Source: an uncultured Clostridium sp. (GTDB lineage: Bacteria > Bacillota > Clostridia > TANB77 > CAG-508). Taken from it: a stretch of 14,639 nucleotides of DNA. Position numbers and translations under genes: made by a program. This document shows positions 1 through 6,432 of the stretch, one piece after another. The notes beneath the pieces are model-generated. The model was given only the letters and a program-made list of their open reading frames with translations, searched no databases and had not been told where the DNA came from. The first letter of the stretch is position 1, and each line of letters starts with the position of its first letter. The DNA lies in contig USJU01000029.1 in the NCBI GenBank assembly GCA_900555085.1, forward strand, positions 1-14,639. Reading direction: 5' to 3'.

Positions 1-2
1 AT

Positions 3-182
3 TGGAATAAAGAATTTCAAAATCCTATTGAAATTGTCGATTTTATTGGTGTTTTTATTGATAACATTGATGATTACAAAATAACCATGTGGATTTCTTT
101 AGATAAAGATGTTTTAATTAATGTTAATAATACAAATGCTAATAATATTATTAAATATTTTTTTGAAAGATATCCATATTAA
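3..182 (+). CDS. C-terminal end of an unidentified protein (5' end outside window)
   Basis: Reading frame 3 is open from the window edge to a TAA at 180-182 and gives 59 residues ending in the acidic, Asn/Ile-rich stretch NNIIKYFFERYPY. The gene starts outside the window, so only its C-terminus is visible. I recognise no motif. The frame looks real because it stays open for 59 codons, has ordinary Firmicute amino-acid composition, and stops immediately before a perfect terminator hairpin at 181-212. It converges on pgsA, which runs the other way and uses the same hairpin. No function is proposed. Confidence 0.65.
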   Translation, partial: WNKEFQNPIEIVDFIGVFIDNIDDYKITMWISLDKDVLINVNNTNANNIIKYFFERYPY

Positions 183-212
183 AAGTAGGCAATTATATAA
201 TCGCCTACTTTT
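181..212. terminator. Bidirectional intrinsic terminator
   Basis: The arms AAAAGTAGGC (181-190) and GCCTACTTTT (203-212) are perfectly complementary around a 12-nt AT loop. An A-run and a T-run flank the stem, so it can terminate both the plus-strand gene ending at 182 and pgsA, whose stop codon is at 217. Confidence 0.85.
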
Positions 213-216
213 AATT

Positions 217-810
217 TTAATCTTTTAATAATTCTTTTCCATCTTTTATGTATTCCCAACCAGAAAATATTGTTGCTATTACGGATATTGTAATTAAAAC
301 TGATGTTACAATATTTAATGCTAAATCCCATCCTGTTAGATGCCCCTTCAACATTCCAAAATATCCATTTATGTCTATACACATTAGTATTATTGCTATC
401 ATTTGAGTTACTGTTTTTATTTTACCCCAAATAGATGCTGCTATTACTTTTCCACCTTTTTCTACTGCTACTAATCTGTAACCAGATACAATAAATTCTC
501 TAAATAATACAATTATTGGTATCCATGCTGGAAGTCTTCCCGCTTCTACTAACATTATCATTGCTGCTAATACTAAAATTTTATCTGCAATTGGATCTAA
601 AAATTTTCCAAATGTTGTTATTTCATTTCTTTTTCTTGCAATACTTCCATCTAATTTATCTGTAATTGATGCTATTATAAATATCAAATCTATTATAATC
701 CATTCATATGGAATATAATTCCAACTTCCTTGTATTCCTAGAAATGGTATTATTACCATTATAGGAACTAATATAATTCTAAAAATTGTTAGTTTATTTG
801 CTAAATTCAT
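217..810 (-). CDS. pgsA: CDP-diacylglycerol-glycerol-3-phosphate 3-phosphatidyltransferase
   Basis: This enzyme makes phosphatidylglycerol phosphate from CDP-diacylglycerol and glycerol-3-phosphate at the cytoplasmic membrane, the committed step to phosphatidylglycerol and cardiolipin. The CDP-alcohol phosphotransferase signature D-G-x2-A-R-x8-G-x3-D-x3-D is complete, running from DGSIAR to the last Asp of FLDPIAD. Several hydrophobic helices surround it, beginning with NLANKLTIFRIILVPIMVI. The frame opens three codons further upstream at a TTG (817-819), but that codon lies one base from the GGAGG. The ATG at 808-810, ten bases from GGAGG, is the better start and gives 197 residues, normal for PgsA. 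It is the third gene of the ftsY cluster, 31 bases after the UPF0182 gene. Confidence 0.95.
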   Translation of the reverse strand: MNLANKLTIFRIILVPIMVIIPFLGIQGSWNYIPYEWIIIDLIFIIASITDKLDGSIARKRNEITTFGKFLDPIADKILVLAAMIMLVEAGRLPAWIPIIVLFREFIVSGYRLVAVEKGGKVIAASIWGKIKTVTQMIAIILMCIDINGYFGMLKGHLTGWDLALNIVTSVLITISVIATIFSGWEYIKDGKELLKD

Positions 811-841
811 CTTAAGCAATCCTCCTTTGGATTAATAGAAA

Positions 842-3685
842 TTACTCATTAGTTGTATTAGTTGTTTCTATTGTGTTGTTTATTAAAGTATTATCTTCTG
901 AACTTGCATTCTTTTTATTTTCTTTTTCTTCTTCTTTTTGAAGTTCTTCTAATTGATTAATAAGGCCCTGTAATTCTTTTATATCTATACCAATTAATTC
1001 CCAATCATTACTTGCATTTGAATTGCTTAAGTTATTATTTGCTTTTATAATTTCTTGAATTAAAGCCTCTTCTGTATCTGTATTTGTAACTTCAATTTTT
1101 GTTGCATATTGTGAACTTAAATTTTCTACAGCTTCTGTTAGGTTGTTTCCTATTGCAACTTTATTTCCAGATGCAACTATAATTTTCTTTAAAACTGGTA
1201 CTTCGCTTTCATTAAGCATTACTTGGTATATTGGTTCAACATATAAAAGTGTATTATCTATTGGAACTACTATCATATTTCTTATTAATTTTGTACCACT
1301 AACATTTAGTGCTTGTATTTCTTTTGAAATTTCTGAATTTTGTTCTATTTGTGTATCTAATTGCATAGTTCCTACAACATTGCTATCATCTGCAAATCTG
1401 TATAAACTTAATTTATTATTTCCGTTTTCATCAACTGTACCAACTAAATATGAAGATAAACTTTGTTTTCCTTCTAGTGTATATGGTAAAACAAGTCCAA
1501 GTTCTTCTTTATTAGAATCTATAGTTTTAACCATTGTATAATATGGCTCTATTTCTGTTCCAACTGTTGTTAATGTTTTTCCTGATACGTGTGTTGCAGG
1601 CTCCCATACGTCGTTGCTTCTGTATAATACGTCTGTTTTTACTGTATGATATCTTTCAACAAGCTTAGCTTGTACATTATATAAAAATTCTGAATAAGTT
1701 AAATGTTTTGCTATGTCTGTTGGAATACTCTCATCTATATCTACAAATAAATCTGGATAAATATTTCTATATGCCATTATTATAGGGTCTGTTCTATCTG
1801 TTATATAGAATTTCATTGTTCCATCGTAACTATCTATAATTACTTTTACAGAGTTTCTAATGTAATTTATTTTTGGTCTGCTTCCATTTACTTCTATTTG
1901 AACTGTTTGAGAATATGGATAATTTTGTGATGTTGTGTATCCGTCTAATACCCATACAGTTTTTCCTTCATCTGTAATTACTTGATATGGTTCTTCATCA
2001 TAGATAATTCCTGGTAAAACTGTTTTTGCTCTTTCAGTTATATTTCTATTAATTAATATTCTGCTATCTTTGTTTACATTGCTTGAAAATGCAATTTTAG
2101 GATTTTTTGTATATATTCCTAGAACTAATCTATCCCAAACTCCTAATTGTAGTCCTCCCTTGCCGTCATATGTATTTTCTGCACTTTCTGTTTCGCTTAT
2201 AGGGTAATCAAATTCTTTCTGATTTTTTGAGTTTGTTATTGCTACTTGATTTGCTTGTGTTCCATAGTATATACGTGGTTCTGCAACTTTTATTTTTTCA
2301 TCTGATGAATCAAATTCTTTTTGTATATATTCTATATTTCCATTTTCATCTGTTGATGTTGCAGATGTTATAACTGTTCCAAATCCATGTGTATATTTAT
2401 ATGTTTTATTTGCATAACTACTATTGTTTACATTAGAAATTTCTCTAGCTGATAAATATACTAGTTTATCTTGTCCATTTATTGTATATTTGCTTAGTTT
2501 GCTTTTTGCAAAATTATAATATTTTGACTTTGATTGTTTTTCTGTTAATGTTGTTAATGTTGTATCTTCATCTTCAATTGCAATGTTATTTATAACATTT
2601 TGATTATTTTGTATTTGTTCTAAGCTTATAGTTCCTGAATCTTCTATATTTTGTTCAGAAATATTTAAACCATAAGCATTTTTGGTTGCTTCTATATTAT
2701 ATGCAATATTTTTCTTTTCTTTTTCTAATTCATTCGGATTAACAAATATAAGTTGTGTTGCAAGTATTACAAATGCTAAACATACTAAATAACCTGGTAC
2801 TACTGCTAATGATTTTATTACTTTCTTTGTATTTTTTTGTTTGAAGTATTTAATTGCTTTAAACACGCTTATAATCATAATAATTGCTAATATTACATAT
2901 CCACCAAATTTTATAAATATGTCTGTAAACCCAGCTCCATATAATGCTGTTGAATTTTTATCGTCTAAAGTCAACAATTTTTCAAATAAAATATTTTGAG
3001 TTTTAACTATTATAAATACTGCTACAGCAACAACTATAATTTTTAAATAATTTAATAATTGATTAATTAATTTACTTTGCTTTAGAGTTTGTCTATCAAC
3101 TCCATCAAAGAACTTATTAAATGCTATTAAATAATAGATAACTGTATATGCAGCAAGTCCTATATTTAATAATATAAATGCAAATATTAGCATTTCAATT
3201 ACGGGTTTTTGAAATACATAATATCCAATGTCCAATTTAAAAACTGGATCGGCAATTCCAAAACTTGCACTATTTATCATAAGCATTATTTTTTTGCTTA
3301 TTGGATTAAAAGTAATTGCAGATGCTATTATTGATAATATAAAAGCAATTGATTTACTTGGTAATTTAGGCATTTGCTTTTTTTCATTTTCAAAGAAGGC
3401 TTTTAATCCCTTTTTTATACTTTTATTGGCAAGTATAATTGCAATAAATAAGATTACAAATTCAGCTATAAAAATTGCTGTTTTGTATTGAATGTTATTC
3501 CAATATACAGATAAATAATTTTCTCCTAATTCAAGTGTTTCTAAATAACTTCCTCTAAAACAGATATATCCTATAATTGCTGTTAATACTAAAAATATTA
3601 AAACTAATTTTGTTCTTAATCTTTTTTTCTTTGGTGTGGCTTTTTGTTCATTTTTTTTATTTTCTTGAACCTTTTTTTCTTCCAC
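842..3685 (-). CDS. UPF0182 family large integral membrane protein
   Basis: A protein of about 947 residues. The N-terminal third (to about residue 330) has roughly seven hydrophobic helices. The rest is a large, mostly hydrophilic domain that probably faces outside, with family-typical segments such as THGFGTVIT, GGLQLGVWDRLVLG, SRILINRNI and SYDGTMKFYITD. It ends in a Glu/Lys- and Asn/Thr-rich low-complexity tail. UPF0182 proteins are widespread in Firmicutes and Actinobacteria and have no established biochemical role. An in-frame ATG at 3713-3715 lies inside ftsY without a ribosome site. The GTG at 3683-3685 follows GGAGG by seven bases, so I take GTG as the start, 16 bases after the ftsY stop. 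It is probably co-transcribed with ftsY and pgsA. Confidence 0.9.
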   Translation of the reverse strand: MEEKKVQENKKNEQKATPKKKRLRTKLVLIFLVLTAIIGYICFRGSYLETLELGENYLSVYWNNIQYKTAIFIAEFVILFIAIILANKSIKKGLKAFFENEKKQMPKLPSKSIAFILSIIASAITFNPISKKIMLMINSASFGIADPVFKLDIGYYVFQKPVIEMLIFAFILLNIGLAAYTVIYYLIAFNKFFDGVDRQTLKQSKLINQLLNYLKIIVVAVAVFIIVKTQNILFEKLLTLDDKNSTALYGAGFTDIFIKFGGYVILAIIMIISVFKAIKYFKQKNTKKVIKSLAVVPGYLVCLAFVILATQLIFVNPNELEKEKKNIAYNIEATKNAYGLNISEQNIEDSGTISLEQIQNNQNVINNIAIEDEDTTLTTLTEKQSKSKYYNFAKSKLSKYTINGQDKLVYLSAREISNVNNSSYANKTYKYTHGFGTVITSATSTDENGNIEYIQKEFDSSDEKIKVAEPRIYYGTQANQVAITNSKNQKEFDYPISETESAENTYDGKGGLQLGVWDRLVLGIYTKNPKIAFSSNVNKDSRILINRNITERAKTVLPGIIYDEEPYQVITDEGKTVWVLDGYTTSQNYPYSQTVQIEVNGSRPKINYIRNSVKVIIDSYDGTMKFYITDRTDPIIMAYRNIYPDLFVDIDESIPTDIAKHLTYSEFLYNVQAKLVERYHTVKTDVLYRSNDVWEPATHVSGKTLTTVGTEIEPYYTMVKTIDSNKEELGLVLPYTLEGKQSLSSYLVGTVDENGNNKLSLYRFADDSNVVGTMQLDTQIEQNSEISKEIQALNVSGTKLIRNMIVVPIDNTLLYVEPIYQVMLNESEVPVLKKIIVASGNKVAIGNNLTEAVENLSSQYATKIEVTNTDTEEALIQEIIKANNNLSNSNASNDWELIGIDIKELQGLINQLEELQKEEEKENKKNASSEDNTLINNTIETTNTTNE

Positions 3686-3701
3686 TTTTATACCTCCATT
3701 T

Positions 3702-4607
3702 TTATATGATTGCATTTACAAATTCTTCTGCATTAAATTCTTCCATATCATCTATTTGTTCACCTACACCAATAAATTTTATTGGTATTTTATTTTCATT
3801 TGATATACCTAAAACAACTCCACCTTTTGCTGTTCCATCTAATTTTGTAAGAATTATTCCAGTAATATTAACTATTTCTTTAAAAGCTTTTGTTTGCGAA
3901 ATAGCATTTTGCCCTGTTGTTCCATCTATTACAAGCATTGTTTCTTTTGATGAATTCGGCAACTCTCTATCTATTATTTTGTTTATTTTAGATAATTCAT
4001 CCATTAAGTTCTTTTTATTGTGTAGTCTTCCTGCTGTATCACAAATTAGTACATCTACATTATTTGCTTTAGCTTGTCTTATTGCATCAAACACTACTGA
4101 TGCAGGATCTGCTCCTTCTTCTTTTTTCACTATATCACAACCAACTCTATTTGCCCAAATTTCTAATTGTTCAACAGCTGCTGCTCTAAAGGTATCTGCT
4201 GCTGCAAGCATAACTTTTTTACCTTGTTTTTGCAATTTATTTGCTATTTTTCCTATTGATGTTGTTTTTCCAACTCCATTTACTCCTACAACTAATATAA
4301 CAGCTGGTGTAGTTTCAATATTCAAACTATTATCTAATTGGCTAAGCATACTTTCCATTTCATCTCTTAATGCTGTTTTTATAGATTCTTCATCTTCTAT
4401 TTTTTCTTTTTTAGCTCTTGTACGTAAATTATCTATAATTTGTACTGAAGTTTCCATTCCTATATCTGACATTATAAGTGCTTCTTCTAATTCTTCTAGT
4501 AAGTCTTCATCAACTTTTCTAAAATTGCTAAAAACATTATTTATCTTGTCATCTATTGATGTTTTTGTTTTATTTAATCCTTGTTTTAACTTATTAAAAA
4601 AGCCCAT
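3702..4607 (-). CDS. ftsY: Signal recognition particle receptor FtsY
   Basis: SRP-type GTPase that docks ribosome-SRP-nascent chain complexes at the membrane and delivers them to SecYEG. At 301 residues it is a short FtsY: a brief charged N-terminus lacking a long A domain, an N domain to about residue 95, then the G domain. Visible motifs are the P-loop GVNGVGKTT (108-116), DTFRAAA (138-144), DTAGR (190-194) and TKLDGTAKGG (254-263). An AGGAGG site precedes the ATG. A sigma-A promoter (4645-4673) lies upstream, back to back with the tRNA-Thr promoter. It leads the ftsY, UPF0182, pgsA cluster. Confidence 0.97.
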   Translation of the reverse strand: MGFFNKLKQGLNKTKTSIDDKINNVFSNFRKVDEDLLEELEEALIMSDIGMETSVQIIDNLRTRAKKEKIEDEESIKTALRDEMESMLSQLDNSLNIETTPAVILVVGVNGVGKTTSIGKIANKLQKQGKKVMLAAADTFRAAAVEQLEIWANRVGCDIVKKEEGADPASVVFDAIRQAKANNVDVLICDTAGRLHNKKNLMDELSKINKIIDRELPNSSKETMLVIDGTTGQNAISQTKAFKEIVNITGIILTKLDGTAKGGVVLGISNENKIPIKFIGVGEQIDDMEEFNAEEFVNAII

Positions 4608-4644
4608 TTTTTCCTCCTATGTATCTTTTTTAATTTGCCTTGGT

Positions 4645-4673
4645 ATTTTATCACATATATCAAAAATAGTCAA
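4645..4673 (-). promoter_or_regulatory. Sigma-A promoter of ftsY
   Basis: On the minus strand TTGACT (4673-4668) and TAAAAT (4650-4645) are separated by 17 bases, about 40 bases upstream of the ftsY start codon. The -35 elements of this promoter and the tRNA promoter are only six bases apart. Confidence 0.75.
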
Positions 4674-4679
4674 AATTTC

Positions 4680-4708
4680 TTGACAATAATTATTCATTAA
4701 AATATAAT
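4680..4708 (+). promoter_or_regulatory. Consensus sigma-A promoter of tRNA-Thr
   Basis: TTGACA (4680-4685) and TATAAT (4703-4708) with a 17-base spacer match the sigma-A consensus exactly. The mature tRNA begins 12 bases after the -10 box, as expected for a strong stable-RNA promoter. Confidence 0.9.
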
Positions 4709-4720
4709 TTGAATGCAAAT

Positions 4721-4796
4721 GCCATTATAGCTCAGTTGGTAGAGCAACAGATTCGTAACCTGTAGGTCGGCAGTTCGATTCTGCCTAATGGCTCCA
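4721..4796 (+). tRNA. tRNA-Thr (anticodon CGU)
   Basis: The cloverleaf folds cleanly. The acceptor arms GCCATTA and TAATGGC pair perfectly, the D arm is GCTC/GAGC, the anticodon arm is ACAGA-TTCGTAA-CCTGT and the T arm is GGCAG-TTCGATT-CTGCC. The discriminator base is T and CCA is encoded (4794-4796). The anticodon CGT in the loop reads the ACG threonine codon. It is a single-gene transcript with its own promoter and terminator. Confidence 0.96.
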
Positions 4797-4800
4797 TAAG

Positions 4801-4845
4801 AAAAAAAGAGGAAAAAATCATTAACTAATTTAATCCTCTTTTTTT
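4801..4845 (+). terminator. Intrinsic terminator of tRNA-Thr
   Basis: The arms AAAAAAAGAGGA (4801-4812) and TCCTCTTTTTTT (4834-4845) are perfectly complementary, with the T-run in the 3' arm. It lies four bases after the tRNA CCA end. Confidence 0.88.
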
Positions 4846-4874
4846 ACCTTAATTTGAGAACGAAGTCAAAATTC

Positions 4875-4913
4875 ATCTTTCATAATGATTTTTGACTCCA
4901 TCCCCTATTTCAT
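4875..4913 (+). repeat. Imperfect direct repeat, copy 1
   Basis: This stretch begins ATCTTTCATA and ends TATTTCAT, and recurs with a few substitutions and a two-base gap at 5358-5394. Each copy lies just upstream of a promoter-leader-gene unit. Copy 1 overlaps a hairpin formed by GTCAAAA (4865-4871) and TTTTGAC (4890-4896), and copy 2 does not keep the left arm. I do not recognise the element. Confidence 0.7.
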
Positions 4914-4948
4914 TTATTTAATAGTAATAGATAATCTACATAAATTTC

Positions 4949-4977
4949 TTGCCTAATAGCATATTTTGTAATAAAAT
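4949..4977 (+). promoter_or_regulatory. Sigma-A promoter of the four-cysteine protein gene
   Basis: TTGCCT (4949-4954) and TAAAAT (4972-4977) with a 17-base spacer. Transcription would start near 4984, so the structured leader beginning at 4996 would sit at the very 5' end of the RNA. Confidence 0.65.
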
Positions 4978-4995
4978 TAGGTAGTCAATTAATTT

Positions 4996-5090
4996 GATAC
5001 AGAGTGGAAGCCCACTAGATTATTGATGTTATTGCATTTATCTAGTCGGAGTCCTGTATCCTCCGACAATTATAATGAATATTAAGGAGG
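4996..5090 (+). promoter_or_regulatory. Pseudoknot-like structured leader with anti-Shine-Dalgarno strand (candidate riboswitch-type element)
   Basis: Helix A pairs GATACAG (4996-5002) with CTGTATC (5054-5060). Inside it are a small hairpin GTGG/CCAC (5004-5007, 5012-5015) and a hairpin TAGAT/ATCTA (5016-5020, 5040-5044). Helix B pairs GTCGGAG (5045-5051) with CTCCGAC (5061-5067), and its loop contains the 3' strand of helix A, so A and B form a pseudoknot with their 3' strands directly abutting. CCTCC (5060-5064), which spans that junction, is complementary to the GGAGG (5086-5090) of the following gene, allowing a ribosome-site switch. I cannot match it to a named riboswitch class. Confidence 0.6.
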
Positions 5091-5098
5091 AAAATGGT

Positions 5099-5266
5099 AT
5101 GACAAAATTCACATTTTTACGGGTTTTAGGAAACAACTTAAAATGTGCCGTCTGCAAAAAGAAGAATTGTCCTGTAAGGTATTATCCTGAAAGGAAAAAA
5201 GTTCAAATTTATGGTGGTACACGTTATGTTACTAGTTGTAAAAAAGACCAACAGAAACACATTTAA
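5099..5266 (+). CDS. Small four-cysteine protein, function unknown
   Basis: A basic 55-residue protein with Cys at 16, 19, 24 and 47 in the pattern C-x2-C-x4-C-x22-C. It could bind a zinc ion or an iron-sulfur cluster, but this is inferred only from cysteine spacing. There is no signal peptide or membrane segment. An in-frame ATG at 5075 has no ribosome site, and the GGAGG at 5086-5090 lies within that extension. The ATG at 5099, eight bases from GGAGG, is therefore the start. Its own promoter and a folded leader precede it, and a hairpin terminator follows, so it is a monocistronic, probably regulated gene. I do not recognise the family; a small regulatory or metal-handling protein are possibilities. 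Confidence 0.7.
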   Translation: MTKFTFLRVLGNNLKCAVCKKKNCPVRYYPERKKVQIYGGTRYVTSCKKDQQKHI

Positions 5267-5280
5267 AAGTCTTTTAAATG
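5260..5280 (+). other. Perfect 10-bp palindrome at the stop codon
   Basis: CATTTAAAAG and CTTTTAAATG flank a single T, and the TAA stop of the four-cysteine gene lies in the left arm. It may fold in the mRNA 3' end or be a protein-binding dyad. Its role is unknown. Confidence 0.4.
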
Positions 5281-5307
5281 ACTATCTCCGTGGTATTTGT
5301 TAACACA

Positions 5308-5340
5308 AAAATGTATCATCCTAATAGGGTGGTACATTTT
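5308..5340 (+). terminator. Hairpin terminator of the four-cysteine gene
   Basis: AAAATGTATCATCC (5308-5321) pairs with GGGTGGTACATTTT (5327-5340) through 14 consecutive pairs including two G-U, with a five-base loop. The TTTT at the 3' end is inside the stem and only weakly T-rich sequence follows, so termination is likely but not certain. Confidence 0.65.
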
Positions 5341-5357
5341 GCTTATGTAATAATTTT

Positions 5358-5394
5358 ATCTTTCATAGTGACTTTTGCCCCGTCCCTATTTCAT
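5358..5394 (+). repeat. Imperfect direct repeat, copy 2
   Basis: Second copy of the repeat at 4875-4913, sharing ATCTTTCATA, CTTTTG-like and TCCCTATTTCAT blocks. It ends 11 bases before the -35 box of the next gene's promoter. Confidence 0.7.
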
Positions 5395-5405
5395 AGCTAA
5401 AAATG

Positions 5406-5434
5406 TTGAAAAATGATGTAAATAATGATATAAT
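5406..5434 (+). promoter_or_regulatory. Sigma-A promoter of the 181-residue protein gene
   Basis: TTGAAA (5406-5411) and TATAAT (5429-5434) with a 17-base spacer. The predicted start near 5441 leaves a long 5' leader of about 137 bases. Confidence 0.85.
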
Positions 5435-5497
5435 AGCTTCGTTATCATTCGTAGCTATGCGAAATATAATAAGAATAGCAAGGTTAAGTCCTATTTC

Positions 5498-5535
5498 CAA
5501 AACCTTATTTCACTAATTAATGAAATAAGGTTTTG
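5498..5535 (+). promoter_or_regulatory. Long perfect hairpin in the 5' leader
   Basis: A 15-bp perfect stem (5498-5512 with 5521-5535, core ACCTTATTTCA/TGAAATAAGGT) encloses an 8-base loop containing TAATTA. No T-run follows on either strand, so it is not a textbook terminator. AAGGTT at 5480-5485 could pair with AACCTT of the left arm as a weak alternative fold. It lies about 42 bases before the start codon. Confidence 0.5.
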
Positions 5536-5577
5536 CACATTGAAAATTACATATTAATTTAGACAAGGAGGAACATT

Positions 5578-6123
5578 ATGAGCAAATTAGATTTTCAAAC
5601 ATGGTTATACTTGTTTGTTACAGGTGCTACTATAAAAAAAGAAAAGAAATATACAATAGAAGAAGCCAAACACAATGTTGTATATATTTTCGATAGTTAT
5701 GACGACTTCATTGATTATTTTAAAAAATATTTAAATGAAGATGAAATTAACCAATACATTATTGATAAAGCTATTTATACAACGTCAAAACGGGGTGCGA
5801 TAGTTGCTTTGAAGGGATTATGTGATCATATTATAACTAAAACTAAAACTAACAGAAAATTGAAGTCCAACATCAGAGAACTATCCGAAGAGGAAATAAA
5901 AGCTATTCATCAAAAAGGAAAACTTACCCCACTTGAAATTGTAGAAAATTGGGAATCATTTGATATATGTGCACCGGGTGATGCTATAGGTTCTGTAGCA
6001 GTTAGATGTTCATATTTTAATAATTGTCATGAATGTCTTATGCAATATGCATTTAGTCAATCAGAAGAATATGAGCCAATAGATTTTAAGCTTTGTAACT
6101 CTATTTCCGACAAAACTAAGTAA
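5578..6123 (+). CDS. Hypothetical protein with C-terminal cysteine cluster
   Basis: A soluble 181-residue protein without a signal peptide or membrane helix. The N-terminal half is rich in Lys, Tyr and Asp (FDSYDDFIDYFKKYLNEDE) and probably helical. The C-terminal third carries Cys at DICAPGD and a CSYFNNCHEC cluster (C-x5-C-x2-C), which could coordinate a metal. FNNCHECL-type motifs occur in small uncharacterised proteins of gut Clostridia and their phages, from memory only, so no function is assigned. AGGAGG lies eight bases before the ATG. It has its own promoter, a structured leader and a strong terminator. Repeat copy 2 and the four-cysteine gene upstream suggest one accessory segment inserted between tRNA-Thr and the sortase locus. 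Confidence 0.75.
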   Translation: MSKLDFQTWLYLFVTGATIKKEKKYTIEEAKHNVVYIFDSYDDFIDYFKKYLNEDEINQYIIDKAIYTTSKRGAIVALKGLCDHIITKTKTNRKLKSNIRELSEEEIKAIHQKGKLTPLEIVENWESFDICAPGDAIGSVAVRCSYFNNCHECLMQYAFSQSEEYEPIDFKLCNSISDKTK

Positions 6124-6166
6124 CTATCAATTTTTAAGCAAAAAAATTAATATGTAATAATGTTTT

Positions 6167-6193
6167 AAGAGGAGCATTTCTTGCTCCTCTTTT
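6167..6193 (+). terminator. Intrinsic terminator of the 181-residue protein gene
   Basis: AAGAGGAGCA (6167-6176) and TGCTCCTCTT (6182-6191) form a perfect 10-bp stem with a five-base loop, followed by more T residues. Confidence 0.88.
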
Positions 6194-6201
6194 ATACTTT
6201 T

Positions 6202-6375
6202 TTATTTTGGTAATTCAAAATTTAAATAAGCATAATTTTCCATATTATATAATAAATTATTTTCAATATTTTCTTTTGCATTTTGGCTTATTTCATTTAT
6301 TCTTGTTCCTTTACACATTGGATTTATATATCTTATTTTAGCACCATGATGTACATAATAAACTCCTTTTGTTTT
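6202..6375 (-). pseudogene. Possible gene remnant in the 6194-6432 spacer
   Basis: The minus strand is open from a TAA (6378-6376) to a TAA at 6204-6202 and encodes KTKGVYYVHHGAKIRYIN, followed by a Lys/Asn-rich stretch ending YLNFELPK. The composition looks protein-like. There is no start codon at its head: the first ATG is about 20 codons in (PMCKGTR), leaving only 38 residues, and no ribosome site lies beside it. It may be the truncated end of a lost gene or chance. It lies just downstream of the prematurely ended surface-protein gene, consistent with a deletion here. No family is recognised. Confidence 0.3.
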
Positions 6376-6432
6376 TTATAAATTTTACTTTATTTCTAAT
6401 TTTCAGTCAAGCTTTTTTCTTACTATAATTGG

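Noticed and set aside
179..382. 67-codon minus-strand open frame
   Set aside because: Overlaps the end of pgsA in another frame and runs through the terminator.
3577..4683. 368-codon plus-strand open frame
   Set aside because: Antisense of ftsY and the start of the UPF0182 gene; Ser/Phe-rich shadow with no ribosome site.
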